From: Candidatus Enterococcus moelleringii | Lineage (GTDB): Bacteria; Bacillota; Bacilli; Lactobacillales; Enterococcaceae | Assembly (NCBI RefSeq): GCF_017377575.1 | Contig: NZ_JAFREM010000025.1 | Location: forward strand, 124,001 to 188,000 | Reading direction: 5' to 3' | DNA: 64,000 bases | In this document: one piece after another, positions 27,918 through 36,023 of the stretch | Position numbering within the stretch: position 1 is the first letter of the stretch | Layout: the number at the start of each line of letters is the position of its first letter | Notes under the pieces: generated by a model | Seen by the model: only the letters and a program-made list of their open reading frames with translations | The model's database searches: none | What the model was told of the DNA's origin: nothing | Program-made: the position numbers and the translations under genes

Positions 27918-28460
27918 TCAACCAGGAGGACCTTGGCGCCGTCGTCTTTTGGCTATTTTGTTCTGGAACAGTTTTTTAACCACATTGGTGGAATGGTTCT
28001 GTTTACCTAGCATGGGTTCCTCCAACTTCAAAGCCTCCGGTTCATTTGTTCCTGGCAGATCAAGTGTTACTACGGGTGCTTCTGGTAGTTCTTTATAGGT
28101 AGGGCTGAATTGCAAAGGTTGTTCAGGAAGAGTACTTTCGATTACTTCTTTTTCCGGTTCAGCTAATTCAAGCGCTTTTGAATGCAAAGTCAATAATGGC
28201 TGATTTAATACAATCGGCTGATCGGGATCACCGAAAAATTCTCCTAGTTTGAAAATCGGTGTTTCCACGGTTTCGACAAACTTGGCACTGACAACTTCTT
28301 CAAACAAGCCGACGCCATCTTTTTCAAAAATATCCAGTTCCGTCAACAAAGTTAAGGCTTCGCGGATTTCTTCTGGGCTTTTCTCAATGTCGGGATTTTT
28401 GATATTTAGCGTATGTTTTTTTCCTTCACTGTTCAGGAAGGTACTAGCTAATTTAATCAT
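27918..28460 (-). CDS. DUF2922 domain protein with long C-terminal extension
   Basis: A 180-residue protein starting MIKLASTFLNSEGKKHTL, set by AAAGGAGAAC upstream; the frame is open for 14 more codons. The first 70 residues match the DUF2922 pattern of small Firmicute proteins (a FxNxxGKKxxL start, NPDIEKSPEEIREAL, then SAKFVETVETP). The remaining 110 residues are proline- and glutamate-rich and end in a very basic tail (KIAKRRRRQGPPG). DUF2922 proteins are usually about 70 residues and often found with DUF1659 and YvrJ; here the partner is a different unknown gene. Function is unknown. Confidence 0.68.
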   Translation of the reverse strand: MIKLASTFLNSEGKKHTLNIKNPDIEKSPEEIREALTLLTELDIFEKDGVGLFEEVVSAKFVETVETPIFKLGEFFGDPDQPIVLNQPLLTLHSKALELAEPEKEVIESTLPEQPLQFSPTYKELPEAPVVTLDLPGTNEPEALKLEEPMLGKQNHSTNVVKKLFQNKIAKRRRRQGPPG

Positions 28461-28515
28461 TTTGATGTTCTCCTTTCGTTTTTTTGCGAGGGTGACGGAC
28501 AATAATTTATCTTTC

Positions 28516-28899
28516 TCAAGGTACAGCAGTTTCAGTTGGCAAGAATTTGGCGATTTGTGACTTCACGGCAGACTTGGCTTTTTCGATAAAATTTCGGACA
28601 GGGAAGAGCTTCAGGCGCAGTATTTTCCATTCTTTGGCATCAAAATAATCGACGAAATAATAAAAGAAACGCTTCATAGTGCGACTGGCTTTGGTGCGTT
28701 TGAACAAATATCTGACTAACTCCTTTAAGGCTAGGGCAAATTCCTCAGCGCCCAATTGGTAGCGGACCCGTAAAGCCAGCACCAGCTGAATTGTGGTGGA
28801 GCTGTTTTGCGTTTCCTCGTAAAAGTTCATCAGGCGATGCTCGATGGTCTCTAATTTCAAGTTGAAAATTTCTTGGGGTGTGAACGGTTGTTTTTCCAT
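28516..28899 (-). CDS. hypothetical helical protein upstream of the DUF2922 gene
   Basis: A 127-residue protein starting MEKQPFTPQEIF, set by AAAAAAGGAGAAAC upstream rather than the longer open frame to 29028. It is predicted all-helical, with an acidic N-terminal half and a basic C-terminal half (FKRTKASRTMKRFFYYFVDYF, then LRLKLFPVRNFIEKAKSAVKSQ). I do not recognise it. It is 55 bp upstream of, and probably co-transcribed with, the DUF2922 gene. The promoter should lie in the unusual AT-rich spacer 28900-29700. Confidence 0.6.
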   Translation of the reverse strand: MEKQPFTPQEIFNLKLETIEHRLMNFYEETQNSSTTIQLVLALRVRYQLGAEEFALALKELVRYLFKRTKASRTMKRFFYYFVDYFDAKEWKILRLKLFPVRNFIEKAKSAVKSQIAKFLPTETAVP

Positions 28900-29288
28900 A
28901 GTATGTTTCTCCTTTTTTATATTGTTTTCTGGTAGCTCAGCTTTACAGAAGTGCGCGATTCTGCCAAAGCTGGTGAGCGGGATATCGGTCGATAGTTGAA
29001 AGATAAACCATTTTTCAACATTCAGCAAATTCTCTAATTTTCAAGAAAACGCTTTAATTTTCGGAATAAAAAATGAAAAACGTTGATTTATCAGCATTTT
29101 CGAAAATTAGGATCACCTAAATCTATAAAATTAGAGGCGATAAAAAAAGTTAGCGAAAGTGCTGGAAATGGTTTTAGTAAGAGCCCCACACGTTTTACCA
29201 CGCCTTGTTGTTTTTTATTTATCAATTCATAGGTGCTATTCCCCAGCTGGTGACTAAAAGATACACACTCTTGAGAAAAAAAGCTACA

Positions 29289-29414
29289 GGAGTTATACAC
29301 CTAAAAAGTGAGTTATACACCTCTTTTTTCAAAGATCAATATGGAGAACTCGATTAAATCAACCCTTTTCAGAAAACACTTCCAGGTATAACTCCTGAAA
29401 AAATTATAACTCAC
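29289..29414. repeat. cluster of four GAGTTATA-type repeats, DnaA-box-like
   Basis: GGAGTTATACACCT (29289-29302) and TGAGTTATACACCT (29309-29322) are direct copies exactly 20 bp apart. AGGTATAACTCC (29384-29395) and TTATAACTCAC (29404-29414) are inverted partial copies. Each direct copy contains TTATACACC, one base from the DnaA-box pattern TTATNCACA. The surrounding 28900-29720 spacer is AT-rich and holds no gene I can support. Confidence 0.6.
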
Positions 29415-29701
29415 GTTTTGATGAAAATGCTTTGAAAAATGCTATGAAAAAGCTTATATATCAACGATTGTTGAAGCTAATATATTTTCAACGAAGAAGC
29501 AAAAAAAGAGCGAATTTATTTGTGAAGTGAGGGATAAAATAGAAAATAAGCTTAAGAGATAGGATCACTTCATTGGAAATTGAACTGATCAAAGTTCTAG
29601 TAGTTGTTATTTATTAAAAAAAGCCAAGTCCTAAAGAGTCATTCATCAAAGAGTATCGGTAAAATCTCCTTCTATCACATGATTGAAAAATAGGTTAGTA
29701 A

Positions 29702-29716
29702 GCATTTCGGAAATGC
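29702..29716. promoter_or_regulatory. perfect dyad upstream of the cysteine-synthase-like promoter
   Basis: GCATTTC-G-GAAATGC (7+1+7), ending 6 bp before the -35 element. Confidence 0.5.
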
Positions 29717-29722
29717 TCTATA

Positions 29723-29751
29723 TTGACTTTTTGGGCTATATAACGTACATT
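29723..29751 (+). promoter_or_regulatory. promoter of the cysteine-synthase-like gene
   Basis: TTGACT (29723-29728), 17-nt spacer, TACATT (29746-29751), 36 bp before the start codon. Confidence 0.6.
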
Positions 29752-29786
29752 TGTTTCGTAGTAATCAGTAAGAAGGAGGCAGTAGG

Positions 29787-30737
29787 ATGAATGTGTTTAG
29801 TAGTATTTTAGAGGTAATCGGCAATACGCCGATGGTTAAGCTGGCGCGTCTGACTAAGGAATTAGACGGGGAAATTTATGCGAAATTAGAGTATTTGAAC
29901 CCTGGCTTTAGTAAAAAGGATCGTCCAGCGTTAGAAATCATCGAAGAGGCTGAGGATCAGGGCTTATTGACACCTGGGCAAACAGTGGTTGAATTAACCA
30001 GCGGAAATATGGGAACGGGTCTGGCAATTGTTTGTGGTATTAAAGGGTATCCTTTTGTTGCAGTTATGTCGAAGGGGAATTCTGTCGAACGTGCGCGAAT
30101 GATGAAAGCATTAGGTGCTGAAGTAGTTTTAGTTGATCAGGCTCCCGGATCGCTAAAAGGACAGGTTTCAGGTGAAGATTTACAGCTAGTGGAAGAAGCA
30201 GCACAACGAATTACGAAAGAAAGAGGTGCCTTTCGCTCGGATCAGTTTGAACTAACTGGGAATCGGCACGCTCATGAACGTCATACCGGACAAGAAATTT
30301 TGGATCAAACCGAAGGGAAAGTAGATGTTTTTGTTGATTTTGCAGGATCTGGAGGAGCATTTTCAGGTATTGCCACAACTTTAAAAAAGTCTATCCCTGA
30401 AATCAGCTGTTACTTGGTTGAACCTGCTTCGGCTCCATTTTACGCAGATGAAGAAATCACGAATGCGAGCCATAAGATTCAAGGTGGGGGTTATTTACGA
30501 GAATTAAGCCTGGTGGATCGTGATTTAATTGATGACACTATTTTAATCAGTGATGATGAAGCGATACATTTCGCTAGAGAGCTGGCTCAAAAAGAGGGGA
30601 TCTTCGCCGGATTTTCTTCGGGAGCTAATGTTGCTGCGGCAGTAAAGCTGCTCCAAACAACTGAAAAAGGAAAAACGATTGTCTTGACGATTAATGATTC
30701 AGGCTTAAAATACTTAAGCACTGATTTGTACGAGTAA
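29787..30737 (+). CDS. PLP-dependent cysteine synthase family protein
   Basis: A 316-residue fold-type II PLP enzyme. The cofactor lysine lies in NPGFSKKDR (Lys44 by alignment with the CysK NPGGSVKDR motif), the phosphate loop is TSGNMGTG (71-78) rather than TSGNTG, and SGGAFSGIA forms the phosphate-binding glycine loop. It is a member of the CysK/CBS family, but NPGFSKKDR and the ELTGNRHAHERHTGQEI segment differ from housekeeping CysK. A role in beta-replacement or breakdown of a modified serine or cysteine is therefore possible. It is followed by an XRE-cupin regulator that probably controls it. The ribosome binding site is AGAAGGAGG. Confidence 0.82.
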   Translation: MNVFSSILEVIGNTPMVKLARLTKELDGEIYAKLEYLNPGFSKKDRPALEIIEEAEDQGLLTPGQTVVELTSGNMGTGLAIVCGIKGYPFVAVMSKGNSVERARMMKALGAEVVLVDQAPGSLKGQVSGEDLQLVEEAAQRITKERGAFRSDQFELTGNRHAHERHTGQEILDQTEGKVDVFVDFAGSGGAFSGIATTLKKSIPEISCYLVEPASAPFYADEEITNASHKIQGGGYLRELSLVDRDLIDDTILISDDEAIHFARELAQKEGIFAGFSSGANVAAAVKLLQTTEKGKTIVLTINDSGLKYLSTDLYE

Positions 30738-30787
30738 AAAATAGCTGGTCTGTTATAAAATGTGATTTCTAGTAGACTTTTTCGCTA

Positions 30788-30803
30788 TTATCTTGCAAGA
30801 TAA
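30788..30803. promoter_or_regulatory. perfect 16-bp palindrome before the XRE-cupin gene
   Basis: TTATCTTGCAAGATAA is its own reverse complement. It lies 36 bp before the regulator's start and may be its own operator. Confidence 0.55.
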
Positions 30804-30839
30804 GGTGGAGTGAAAAGTAAAATACGGGAGCCTAAAGTA

Positions 30840-31391
30840 ATGAATAACTTAAATCTTGTCATTGGACAAAACATCAAGAAAATTCGAACGGAACGCGGAT
30901 TTAGTTTGGATAAGCTTAGTCAATTAACTGGCGTCAGCAAAACCATGATCGGGCAGATTGAACGGGGCGAGTCTAGCCCAACGATAAATACGGTTTGGAA
31001 ATTAGCCAATGGATTAGAAATTCCCTTTTCAGCCTTAATTGCGGAGAGTGATAAAGAAGTAAAGGTACTTAGCCGTGGGAAAATGGAGGCCTTGCCTAAT
31101 AGCGATAAAGACTATTCTGTTTTCTCGCTGGTGCAAGCTGGTGGAGACAAAACATTTGAGCTTTTTTTAACTGAAATAGCCGTTGGAAAATCACATATTT
31201 CTCCAGCTCACAACAAGGGTGTAGAGGAGTTTATTGTTGTAAATAGCGGGATTACGGAGATTCGTGTAGGTGATGAAACTTTCCAATTAAAGACAAGTGA
31301 TTTTATTCAGTTTAAGGCAAATGATGAGCATGAGTATAAAAATATCGGTGATAGCCAGCTTAGCTTAACGGTTTTAATCCATTATTCGTAA
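30840..31391 (+). CDS. XRE-family regulator with C-terminal cupin domain
   Basis: A 183-residue regulator. Residues about 8-62 are an HTH_3 domain (IGQNIKKIRTERGFSLDKLSQLTGVSKTMIGQIERGESSPTI pattern) and residues about 105-182 a cupin_2 barrel (SPAHNKGVEEFIVVNSG... DFIQFKANDEHEYKN). This build senses a small ligand and represses amino acid or polyamine genes in other bacteria (PuuR-like). Start at the ATG with GGGAG 9 nt upstream; an in-frame GTG at 30810 is less well placed. It sits just after the cysteine-synthase-like gene, with a 16-bp palindrome in its leader. Confidence 0.85.
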   Translation: MNNLNLVIGQNIKKIRTERGFSLDKLSQLTGVSKTMIGQIERGESSPTINTVWKLANGLEIPFSALIAESDKEVKVLSRGKMEALPNSDKDYSVFSLVQAGGDKTFELFLTEIAVGKSHISPAHNKGVEEFIVVNSGITEIRVGDETFQLKTSDFIQFKANDEHEYKNIGDSQLSLTVLIHYS

Positions 31392-31429
31392 TAAAAGCGG
31401 TTGGGCTGGGAACTGACTCTATAGGAAAA

Positions 31430-31463
31430 AGCGCGGTTAGAATTCAGCTAACTGCGCTTATTT
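31430..31463 (+). terminator. terminator after the XRE-cupin gene
   Basis: AGCGCGGTTAG / CTAACTGCGCT stem (one G-U) followed by TATTTT. Confidence 0.75.
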
Positions 31464-31506
31464 TAGTTGCGAAAACAATATAAGTGTTTCGCAATTATTG
31501 AACAAT

Positions 31507-32199
31507 CTATTTCTTTAAAGCCTCAATAAACCGCCCAGCTATCTCTTTTGGCCGGGTAATCGCTCCGCCAACCACAACTCCAACTACGCCAAGATCCTGC
31601 ATTTTGCGAGCTTGCTCCGGCGTATGGATTTGCCCTTCGGCAATGACTGACATGCCTTCTGCCACTAGCGCGTTGACTAGCTCGAAATTAGGTGCTTCAC
31701 TATTTGCGCTTTCTGTAGTATAGCCGCTCAAGGTAGTACCAATAAAATCAACGCCGGCTTCAAAGGCATTTTTGGCTTCTTCATAGGTGGCGATATCTGC
31801 CATCAGCAGCTGCTGGGGATATTTTTCTCGGATTTGTTCAATAAAGTCGTTGATGCTTTGTCCATCTGGTCGTTTTCGTAAAGTGCAGTCTAGCGCGATG
31901 ACTTCGACTCCTGTAGTCATCAATTCATCAATTTCCTTCATTGTAGCAGTAATGAAGACCTCGCTGCCGGGATAGTCCCGCTTGATGATGCCGATCATCG
32001 GCAGATCAACTTTTTCTTTGATTTGATTAATGTCCCTCACGCTGTTGGCACGAATACCCGCAGCACCAGCTTCAGCGCCTGCTAAGGCTAGGTAAGGCAT
32101 AATTCCGCCTTCTTCGGTGTATAAAGGTTCTCCTGGCAATGCTTGGCAGGAGACGATTAGGCCATCCTTAACCAGTTCAAGAAATTTTTCTTTCTCCAT
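31507..32199 (-). CDS. nanE: N-acetylmannosamine-6-phosphate 2-epimerase
   Basis: A 230-residue TIM-barrel enzyme converting ManNAc-6-P to GlcNAc-6-P in sialic acid or ManNAc catabolism. The NanE blocks [63 protein letters not shown] and [12 protein letters not shown] are all present. The lysine in IIKRDY and the glutamate in VIAEGQI are the expected catalytic residues. It stands alone here, without nanA, nanK or a sugar transporter beside it. The start has a weak site (GGAGGATATTTG). Confidence 0.93.
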   Translation of the reverse strand: MEKEKFLELVKDGLIVSCQALPGEPLYTEEGGIMPYLALAGAEAGAAGIRANSVRDINQIKEKVDLPMIGIIKRDYPGSEVFITATMKEIDELMTTGVEVIALDCTLRKRPDGQSINDFIEQIREKYPQQLLMADIATYEEAKNAFEAGVDFIGTTLSGYTTESANSEAPNFELVNALVAEGMSVIAEGQIHTPEQARKMQDLGVVGVVVGGAITRPKEIAGRFIEALKK

Positions 32200-32395
32200 T
32201 TTTCAAATATCCTCCAATGTGTATTTTCGATTAAATCCTTCGAGCCGACTATAGCACACGCTTTCAGTCATGTAAATCCAAATGAAAAATATTCCAATAT
32301 AACGTATAATCGAAAGTGAATATAAAATCATGATCTGAATAAGAGTCTCGATCAACAACCATTTAACCAAGAAAAAAGGGAAAGCAGGGGAAGAA

Positions 32396-33373
32396 ATGAC
32401 AGCGATCCAACCATTTTTTAGAATCGGCCAATATACCGATGAAGAAGCCATGACTGGCTGTACAGTGATTATCGCGGAAGAAGGAGCAACGGGCGGTGTC
32501 TGTGTGAGAGGCGGCTCGCCTAATACTCGCGATACCGATGCTTTAAAGTCGGAAAACAATCGGAAAGTTGTTCATGCAGTGACCTTATCCGGAGGTAGTG
32601 CCTTTGGTCTATCTGCTAGTGACGGTGTGGTGAAGTTTTTAGAGAGTCGGCAGATCGGCCGTGATGTTGGAATTGGTGTAGTGCCGAATGTCAGTGGAGC
32701 CAGCTTGTTTGATTTAGGTATCGGAAACAAAGGAACCCGGCCTGACAGCACCTTTGGATATCGGGCCTGTGAAGCAGCTTTTCGCAACGAACCCTTTTTA
32801 GCTGGAAATCATGGAGCTGGAACAGGAGCTAGTGTTGGGAATATTAATGGTTTAGAAAATGCCATGAAGGGTGGAATCGGCAGTCACACCATTCAGCATG
32901 GTGAGCTTTTTGTCTCCGCTGTGGTAGCCGTGAATGCGGTGGGAGATATTTATGACGAAGAGCAGCAGCAATTTTTGGCTGGAGCTAGAAATGGCCAGGA
33001 GATCGGCTGCTCGGAAGCCATTTTCTTAGAGCGTTATCTAGATTTGCGGGACATGTATTCTGGCAATACGGTGATTGGGTGTGTGATGACCAATGCGACC
33101 TTCCCTAAAGCGAAGGTTAATAAACTGGCGGATATTAGTCATAACGGGATTGCTCGCGCAGTTCGACCTGCCCACACCACTTTTGACGGGGATACTATGT
33201 TTGTCCTTTGTGCCAATCAAGTAGAAGCCACCTTTGAAGCAGTCTCGATCCTAACGGTGGAGGCAGTGCGCCAGGCGATTTTGGATGGGGTGAAAAAGGC
33301 CGAGACTTATGGCGATTATCTTTCATACAAAGATTATTATGCAGGGAAAAATTCGCAAACTTTCTCAGAATAA
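32396..33373 (+). CDS. P1 (S58) family peptidase, DmpA-like N-terminal nucleophile hydrolase
   Basis: A 325-residue member of the self-processing aminopeptidase family. ALTLSGGSAFGLSASDGV-like residues (VTLSGGSAFGLSASDGVV), the GAGTGASVGN loop and NTVIGCVMTNATFPKAKVNKLAD are typical. In this family the chain is cut ahead of a Ser/Thr/Cys that becomes the nucleophile; the candidate here is in the VMTNA segment. Substrates of the Gram-positive forms are unclear (N-terminal D- or beta-amino acids are known for relatives). A GGGGAAG site precedes the ATG, and a terminator follows. Confidence 0.85.
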   Translation: MTAIQPFFRIGQYTDEEAMTGCTVIIAEEGATGGVCVRGGSPNTRDTDALKSENNRKVVHAVTLSGGSAFGLSASDGVVKFLESRQIGRDVGIGVVPNVSGASLFDLGIGNKGTRPDSTFGYRACEAAFRNEPFLAGNHGAGTGASVGNINGLENAMKGGIGSHTIQHGELFVSAVVAVNAVGDIYDEEQQQFLAGARNGQEIGCSEAIFLERYLDLRDMYSGNTVIGCVMTNATFPKAKVNKLADISHNGIARAVRPAHTTFDGDTMFVLCANQVEATFEAVSILTVEAVRQAILDGVKKAETYGDYLSYKDYYAGKNSQTFSE

Positions 33374-33381
33374 GAGTTGCC

Positions 33382-33413
33382 CAGCCGTCCAATCAGTTTG
33401 GGCGGCTGTTTTT
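33382..33413 (+). terminator. terminator after S58 peptidase gene
   Basis: CAGCCGTCC / GGGCGGCTG stem followed by TTTTT. Confidence 0.8.
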
Positions 33414-33436
33414 ATGCCTAGGACAAAACAAGACGC

Positions 33437-33469
33437 AAAAAAACGGCACAGCCGAGGCTGCACCGTTTC
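33437..33469 (-). terminator. terminator after gls24 operon
   Basis: On the minus strand AAACGGTGCAGCC / GGCTGTGCCGTTT hairpin followed by a T7 run. Confidence 0.8.
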
Positions 33470-33507
33470 ATTTCTTCTATTTAAGTCATACACATTTTAG
33501 CTGCGTA

Positions 33508-34023
33508 TTATTCAACACGTGGTTCTGATTCCATAGCGTTACGTGCTTTGTCTGTTTGACGTGAAGCAAATTTGCCAGTTGAGTCAGCAGCGTTGCTTAC
33601 TTTGTCTTGAACAGTTTCACTTTCGTCTTGGTATTCAGCCCGTGATTTAATATCAACAACGTTTACGTTGACTTCGATTACGTCTAAGTGAGTCATTTTC
33701 TTCACTTCTTCAATAATCAATTCTTTCATTTGGTCGTAGATTTTTTCGATATCTTTGCCGTATTCAGCAACAATATCCATGTCTACAGCAACTTGTTTTT
33801 TGCCGACTTCAGTATTGATACCAGCAGTTACGTCGTCGCTGTTCACAATTTTGTCCTTGATGTTAGAGAAGAAGCCTCCGTCAACTGTTAATAAGCCGTC
33901 GATGTTTTCCAAAGCAATTCCGATAATTTTTTGGATTACTTTATCCTCGTAAGTTAGTTCTCCGCGAACGTTAGTGTTTGTTGCTTGTGGTGTTTGTGTA
34001 TTCATAGTTGTTTTGTTTTCCAT
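33508..34023 (-). CDS. gls24: Asp23/Gls24 family envelope stress response protein
   Basis: A 171-residue soluble protein. Residues about 20-130 form the Asp23 domain (LTYEDKVIQKIIGIALENIDGLL... VAVDMDIVAEYG... VIEVNVNVVDIKS). A charged tail with repeated DKxSN/TDKARN elements ends in PRVE. Gls24 of E. faecalis is a general stress and bile-resistance protein; Asp23 of Staphylococcus is tethered to the membrane by AmaP. Here the AmaP-like gene is in the same operon and ends in the same four residues. The start follows a GGGGGAA site. Confidence 0.92.
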   Translation of the reverse strand: MENKTTMNTQTPQATNTNVRGELTYEDKVIQKIIGIALENIDGLLTVDGGFFSNIKDKIVNSDDVTAGINTEVGKKQVAVDMDIVAEYGKDIEKIYDQMKELIIEEVKKMTHLDVIEVNVNVVDIKSRAEYQDESETVQDKVSNAADSTGKFASRQTDKARNAMESEPRVE

Positions 34024-34035
34024 GATAAATTCCCC

Positions 34036-34224
34036 CTATTTTTTTAAGTAATTGTCTAGTACGCCGTTGTCTTGTAAATATTTACCGACAGCGACACCGA
34101 TTCCTGTAATAATGATTAATAAGATGGTTTTAAAGAAGCCGACTGTGAAAAACAGTACAGCAAGGATAAAACCGATCACCCCGAAAATAAGGGGCAACTT
34201 GTCTTTAGTAAAATACTCTTGCAT
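34036..34224 (-). CDS. small DUF2273-type membrane protein
   Basis: A 62-residue protein with two closely spaced hydrophobic segments (LPLIFGVIGFILAVLFFTVGFF and ILLIIITGIGVAVG) and a charged C-terminus. Matches the DUF2273 proteins that lie between amaP and gls24/asp23 in Lactobacillales. The start follows AAGGAGGGG. Thought to help organise the Asp23/Gls24 envelope complex; direct evidence is limited. Confidence 0.85.
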   Translation of the reverse strand: MQEYFTKDKLPLIFGVIGFILAVLFFTVGFFKTILLIIITGIGVAVGKYLQDNGVLDNYLKK

Positions 34225-34236
34225 CGTTTCCCCTCC

Positions 34237-34815
34237 TTATTCTACTCGTGGCTGATCCGAAGATGACGCTTGTTCTCGTTTTTGTTCCTCTTCAAATCCT
34301 ACATATTTTACATCGACTAAAACTTTTTCATTTGGACCCAGCACACGCATGAGCTCATCTTGCATTTGTGCTGCCCAAAGATCCATTTTGCCGATCATTG
34401 ATGATGTCCGGTTTAAGTTGCCTTTAACCTTGACTTTTATCTTATTATTTGTCGCTTTTACACTGACCTTGGGAGAGTTCATGAAGTCTCCTTGGTTGAT
34501 ACTTGTGCGGACATAGCCTTCTATGGCACGCTTATCAAGGGATAATTTTCCGTGGTTATCCTTAAGTGTAAATTTGCCAGTTGTTTTAGGGTAAAAGATA
34601 ATGACCAAAATCGCAACGACCATCAATATGGCTAAAACAGCGCCAACCCAGAACAGGTATTGTTGGGCGAAGTAATTTGTCAATGTAAAATATCTTGCTG
34701 GACCTAGTTGCATTGGAATATTCACAATATGTGAATTAATAACAACAATTGATAGGAAAACTGATAGTAAAATCAGTGAGATAACAATTAGCAAAGACTT
34801 TAGACCCTTGTTCAT
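34237..34815 (-). CDS. amaP: alkaline shock response membrane anchor protein AmaP
   Basis: A 192-residue protein with two N-terminal membrane helices (about 7-27 and 53-76) and a cytoplasmic Asp23-like domain (about 85-170), ending QPRVE. In Staphylococcus AmaP anchors Asp23 to the membrane. It is the first gene of the three-gene stress operon, behind a good AAGGAGGG site and a candidate promoter at 34865-34893. Confidence 0.9.
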   Translation of the reverse strand: MNKGLKSLLIVISLILLSVFLSIVVINSHIVNIPMQLGPARYFTLTNYFAQQYLFWVGAVLAILMVVAILVIIFYPKTTGKFTLKDNHGKLSLDKRAIEGYVRTSINQGDFMNSPKVSVKATNNKIKVKVKGNLNRTSSMIGKMDLWAAQMQDELMRVLGPNEKVLVDVKYVGFEEEQKREQASSSDQPRVE

Positions 34816-34864
34816 AACAACCCTCCTTAACTTTCGTCAGATTAATTAATTTGTTTACAATACG

Positions 34865-34893
34865 ATGATAAAATAAACCGGGTGCAAAGTAAA
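34865..34893 (-). promoter_or_regulatory. candidate promoter of amaP-gls24 operon
   Basis: On the minus strand TTTACT (34888-34893), 17-nt spacer, TATCAT (34865-34870), about 50 bp before amaP. Confidence 0.5.
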
Positions 34894-34949
34894 ATGATAT
34901 GCTCTATTATTGCTGGAAAGCTATTGACTTGTGATATGATTTATGCTTT

Positions 34950-34990
34950 AAAAAAGAGATGAGGACGGCCTTTCAGCCCTCTTCATCTCT
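34950..34990 (-). terminator. terminator after GSP39-type SDR gene
   Basis: GAGATGA(A/G)GA outer stem with a GGC/GCC inner part; followed by T6 on the minus strand. A second T-rich stretch on the other side may make it bidirectional. Confidence 0.8.
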
Positions 34991-35006
34991 TCAAAAAAAT
35001 TCTTTT

Positions 35007-35900
35007 TTATAAATTAATCGGTTCGCCGCCGGTTACTCCATAAATTTGGGCCGTAACATAGCTGGCATCATTCGAAGCTAGAAAGACATAAACAGGTGCC
35101 AATTCAACTGGTTGTCCCGCTCGTTCTAATAAAGAATCCTGACCAAATTCTGGCAAAGCATCTTTCGGCTGACCTTGATCTAATTGCAGCGGTGTCCAGA
35201 TTGGACCAGGTGCAACACCATTTACGCGAATGCCTTTTTCAGCTAATTGTTGGGCTAGGCCAACAGTAAAATTGGCAATCGCTGATTTAGTTGTTGCATA
35301 ATCCAATAGATGCGGACTTGGGTCGAATGCCTGTACTGAGGTAGTAGTAATGATCGCACTACCTGCTGGTAAATGAGGCAAAGCAGCTTTAACTAAGGCA
35401 AACATGGAAATAATATTCACCATAAACGTATCTTTCACTTGCTCCATTGGCAATTCTTCAATTGAAGGCCATGAGATTTGTTGGGCTGAATTTAATACCA
35501 GCGTATCCAATCCGCCTAATTCATCCACCGCACGTTTCACGATTTCTTCAGGAGCTGATTCATCCCGCAGGTCATAAGCCAATAAAACAGCTTTGCGGCC
35601 AGCGTCTTCAATATACTTAGCAACTTCTTTGGCATCGTCTTCTTCACCTGGCAAGTATTGGAAGGCAATATCTGCACCTTCACGAGCATAGGCAATCGCT
35701 GCTGCTCGGCCGATTCCTGAGTCAGCACCGGTGATTAGGACCCGGCGGTTTTCTAATTTGTGATTTCCTTCATAGCTGTCTTCGCCGCAATCCGGTTTTT
35801 CCCGCATGTGTTCCTCTTGGGCCGGAGTCTCTTGATCTTGTTTGGCGAAACCTTCTTGGCGATACATTTTTCTTGGGTCTTTCAAAACTGGTTCTGTCAT
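35007..35900 (-). CDS. SDR family oxidoreductase, general stress protein 39-like
   Basis: A 297-residue short-chain dehydrogenase with an N-terminal extension of about 45 residues (QETPAQEEHMREKPDCGE...) that is typical of Bacillus GSP39/YdaD and E. coli YghA. The nucleotide motif TGADSGIGRAAA is at about 56-67, the NSAQ motif replaces NNAG, and the catalytic Ser (TTTSVQA), Tyr and Lys (DYATTKSA) follow. The natural substrate of these stress-induced reductases is not settled. A GGAGGG site precedes the ATG. Being beside the gls24 operon fits a stress role. Confidence 0.9.
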   Translation of the reverse strand: MTEPVLKDPRKMYRQEGFAKQDQETPAQEEHMREKPDCGEDSYEGNHKLENRRVLITGADSGIGRAAAIAYAREGADIAFQYLPGEEDDAKEVAKYIEDAGRKAVLLAYDLRDESAPEEIVKRAVDELGGLDTLVLNSAQQISWPSIEELPMEQVKDTFMVNIISMFALVKAALPHLPAGSAIITTTSVQAFDPSPHLLDYATTKSAIANFTVGLAQQLAEKGIRVNGVAPGPIWTPLQLDQGQPKDALPEFGQDSLLERAGQPVELAPVYVFLASNDASYVTAQIYGVTGGEPINL

Positions 35901-35982
35901 AAGTAAATCCCTCCTTTCTTTTCAGTCTAGCGAGAAGTTCTTAAATAACACAATAATGTGCTTGCTCAATTTACGGAACAGC

Positions 35983-36016
35983 AAAAAAACACGAGGGAAT
36001 CAGAATTCCTTCGTGC
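35983..36016 (-). terminator. terminator after AarF-like kinase gene
   Basis: On the minus strand CACGAAGGAAT / ATTCCCTCGTG stem followed by T7. Confidence 0.85.
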
Positions 36017-36023
36017 AAATAAC

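Noticed and set aside
29091-29300. 69-codon minus-strand ORF in the 29 kb spacer
   Set aside because: No ribosome binding site of note, no recognisable domain, and its start lies inside the TTATACACC repeats.
35537-35728. Long antisense frames within genes (for example in the SDR gene, the oxidoreductases and ABC genes)
   Set aside because: They mirror strongly conserved coding sequence on the other strand, lack ribosome binding sites and show no domains.
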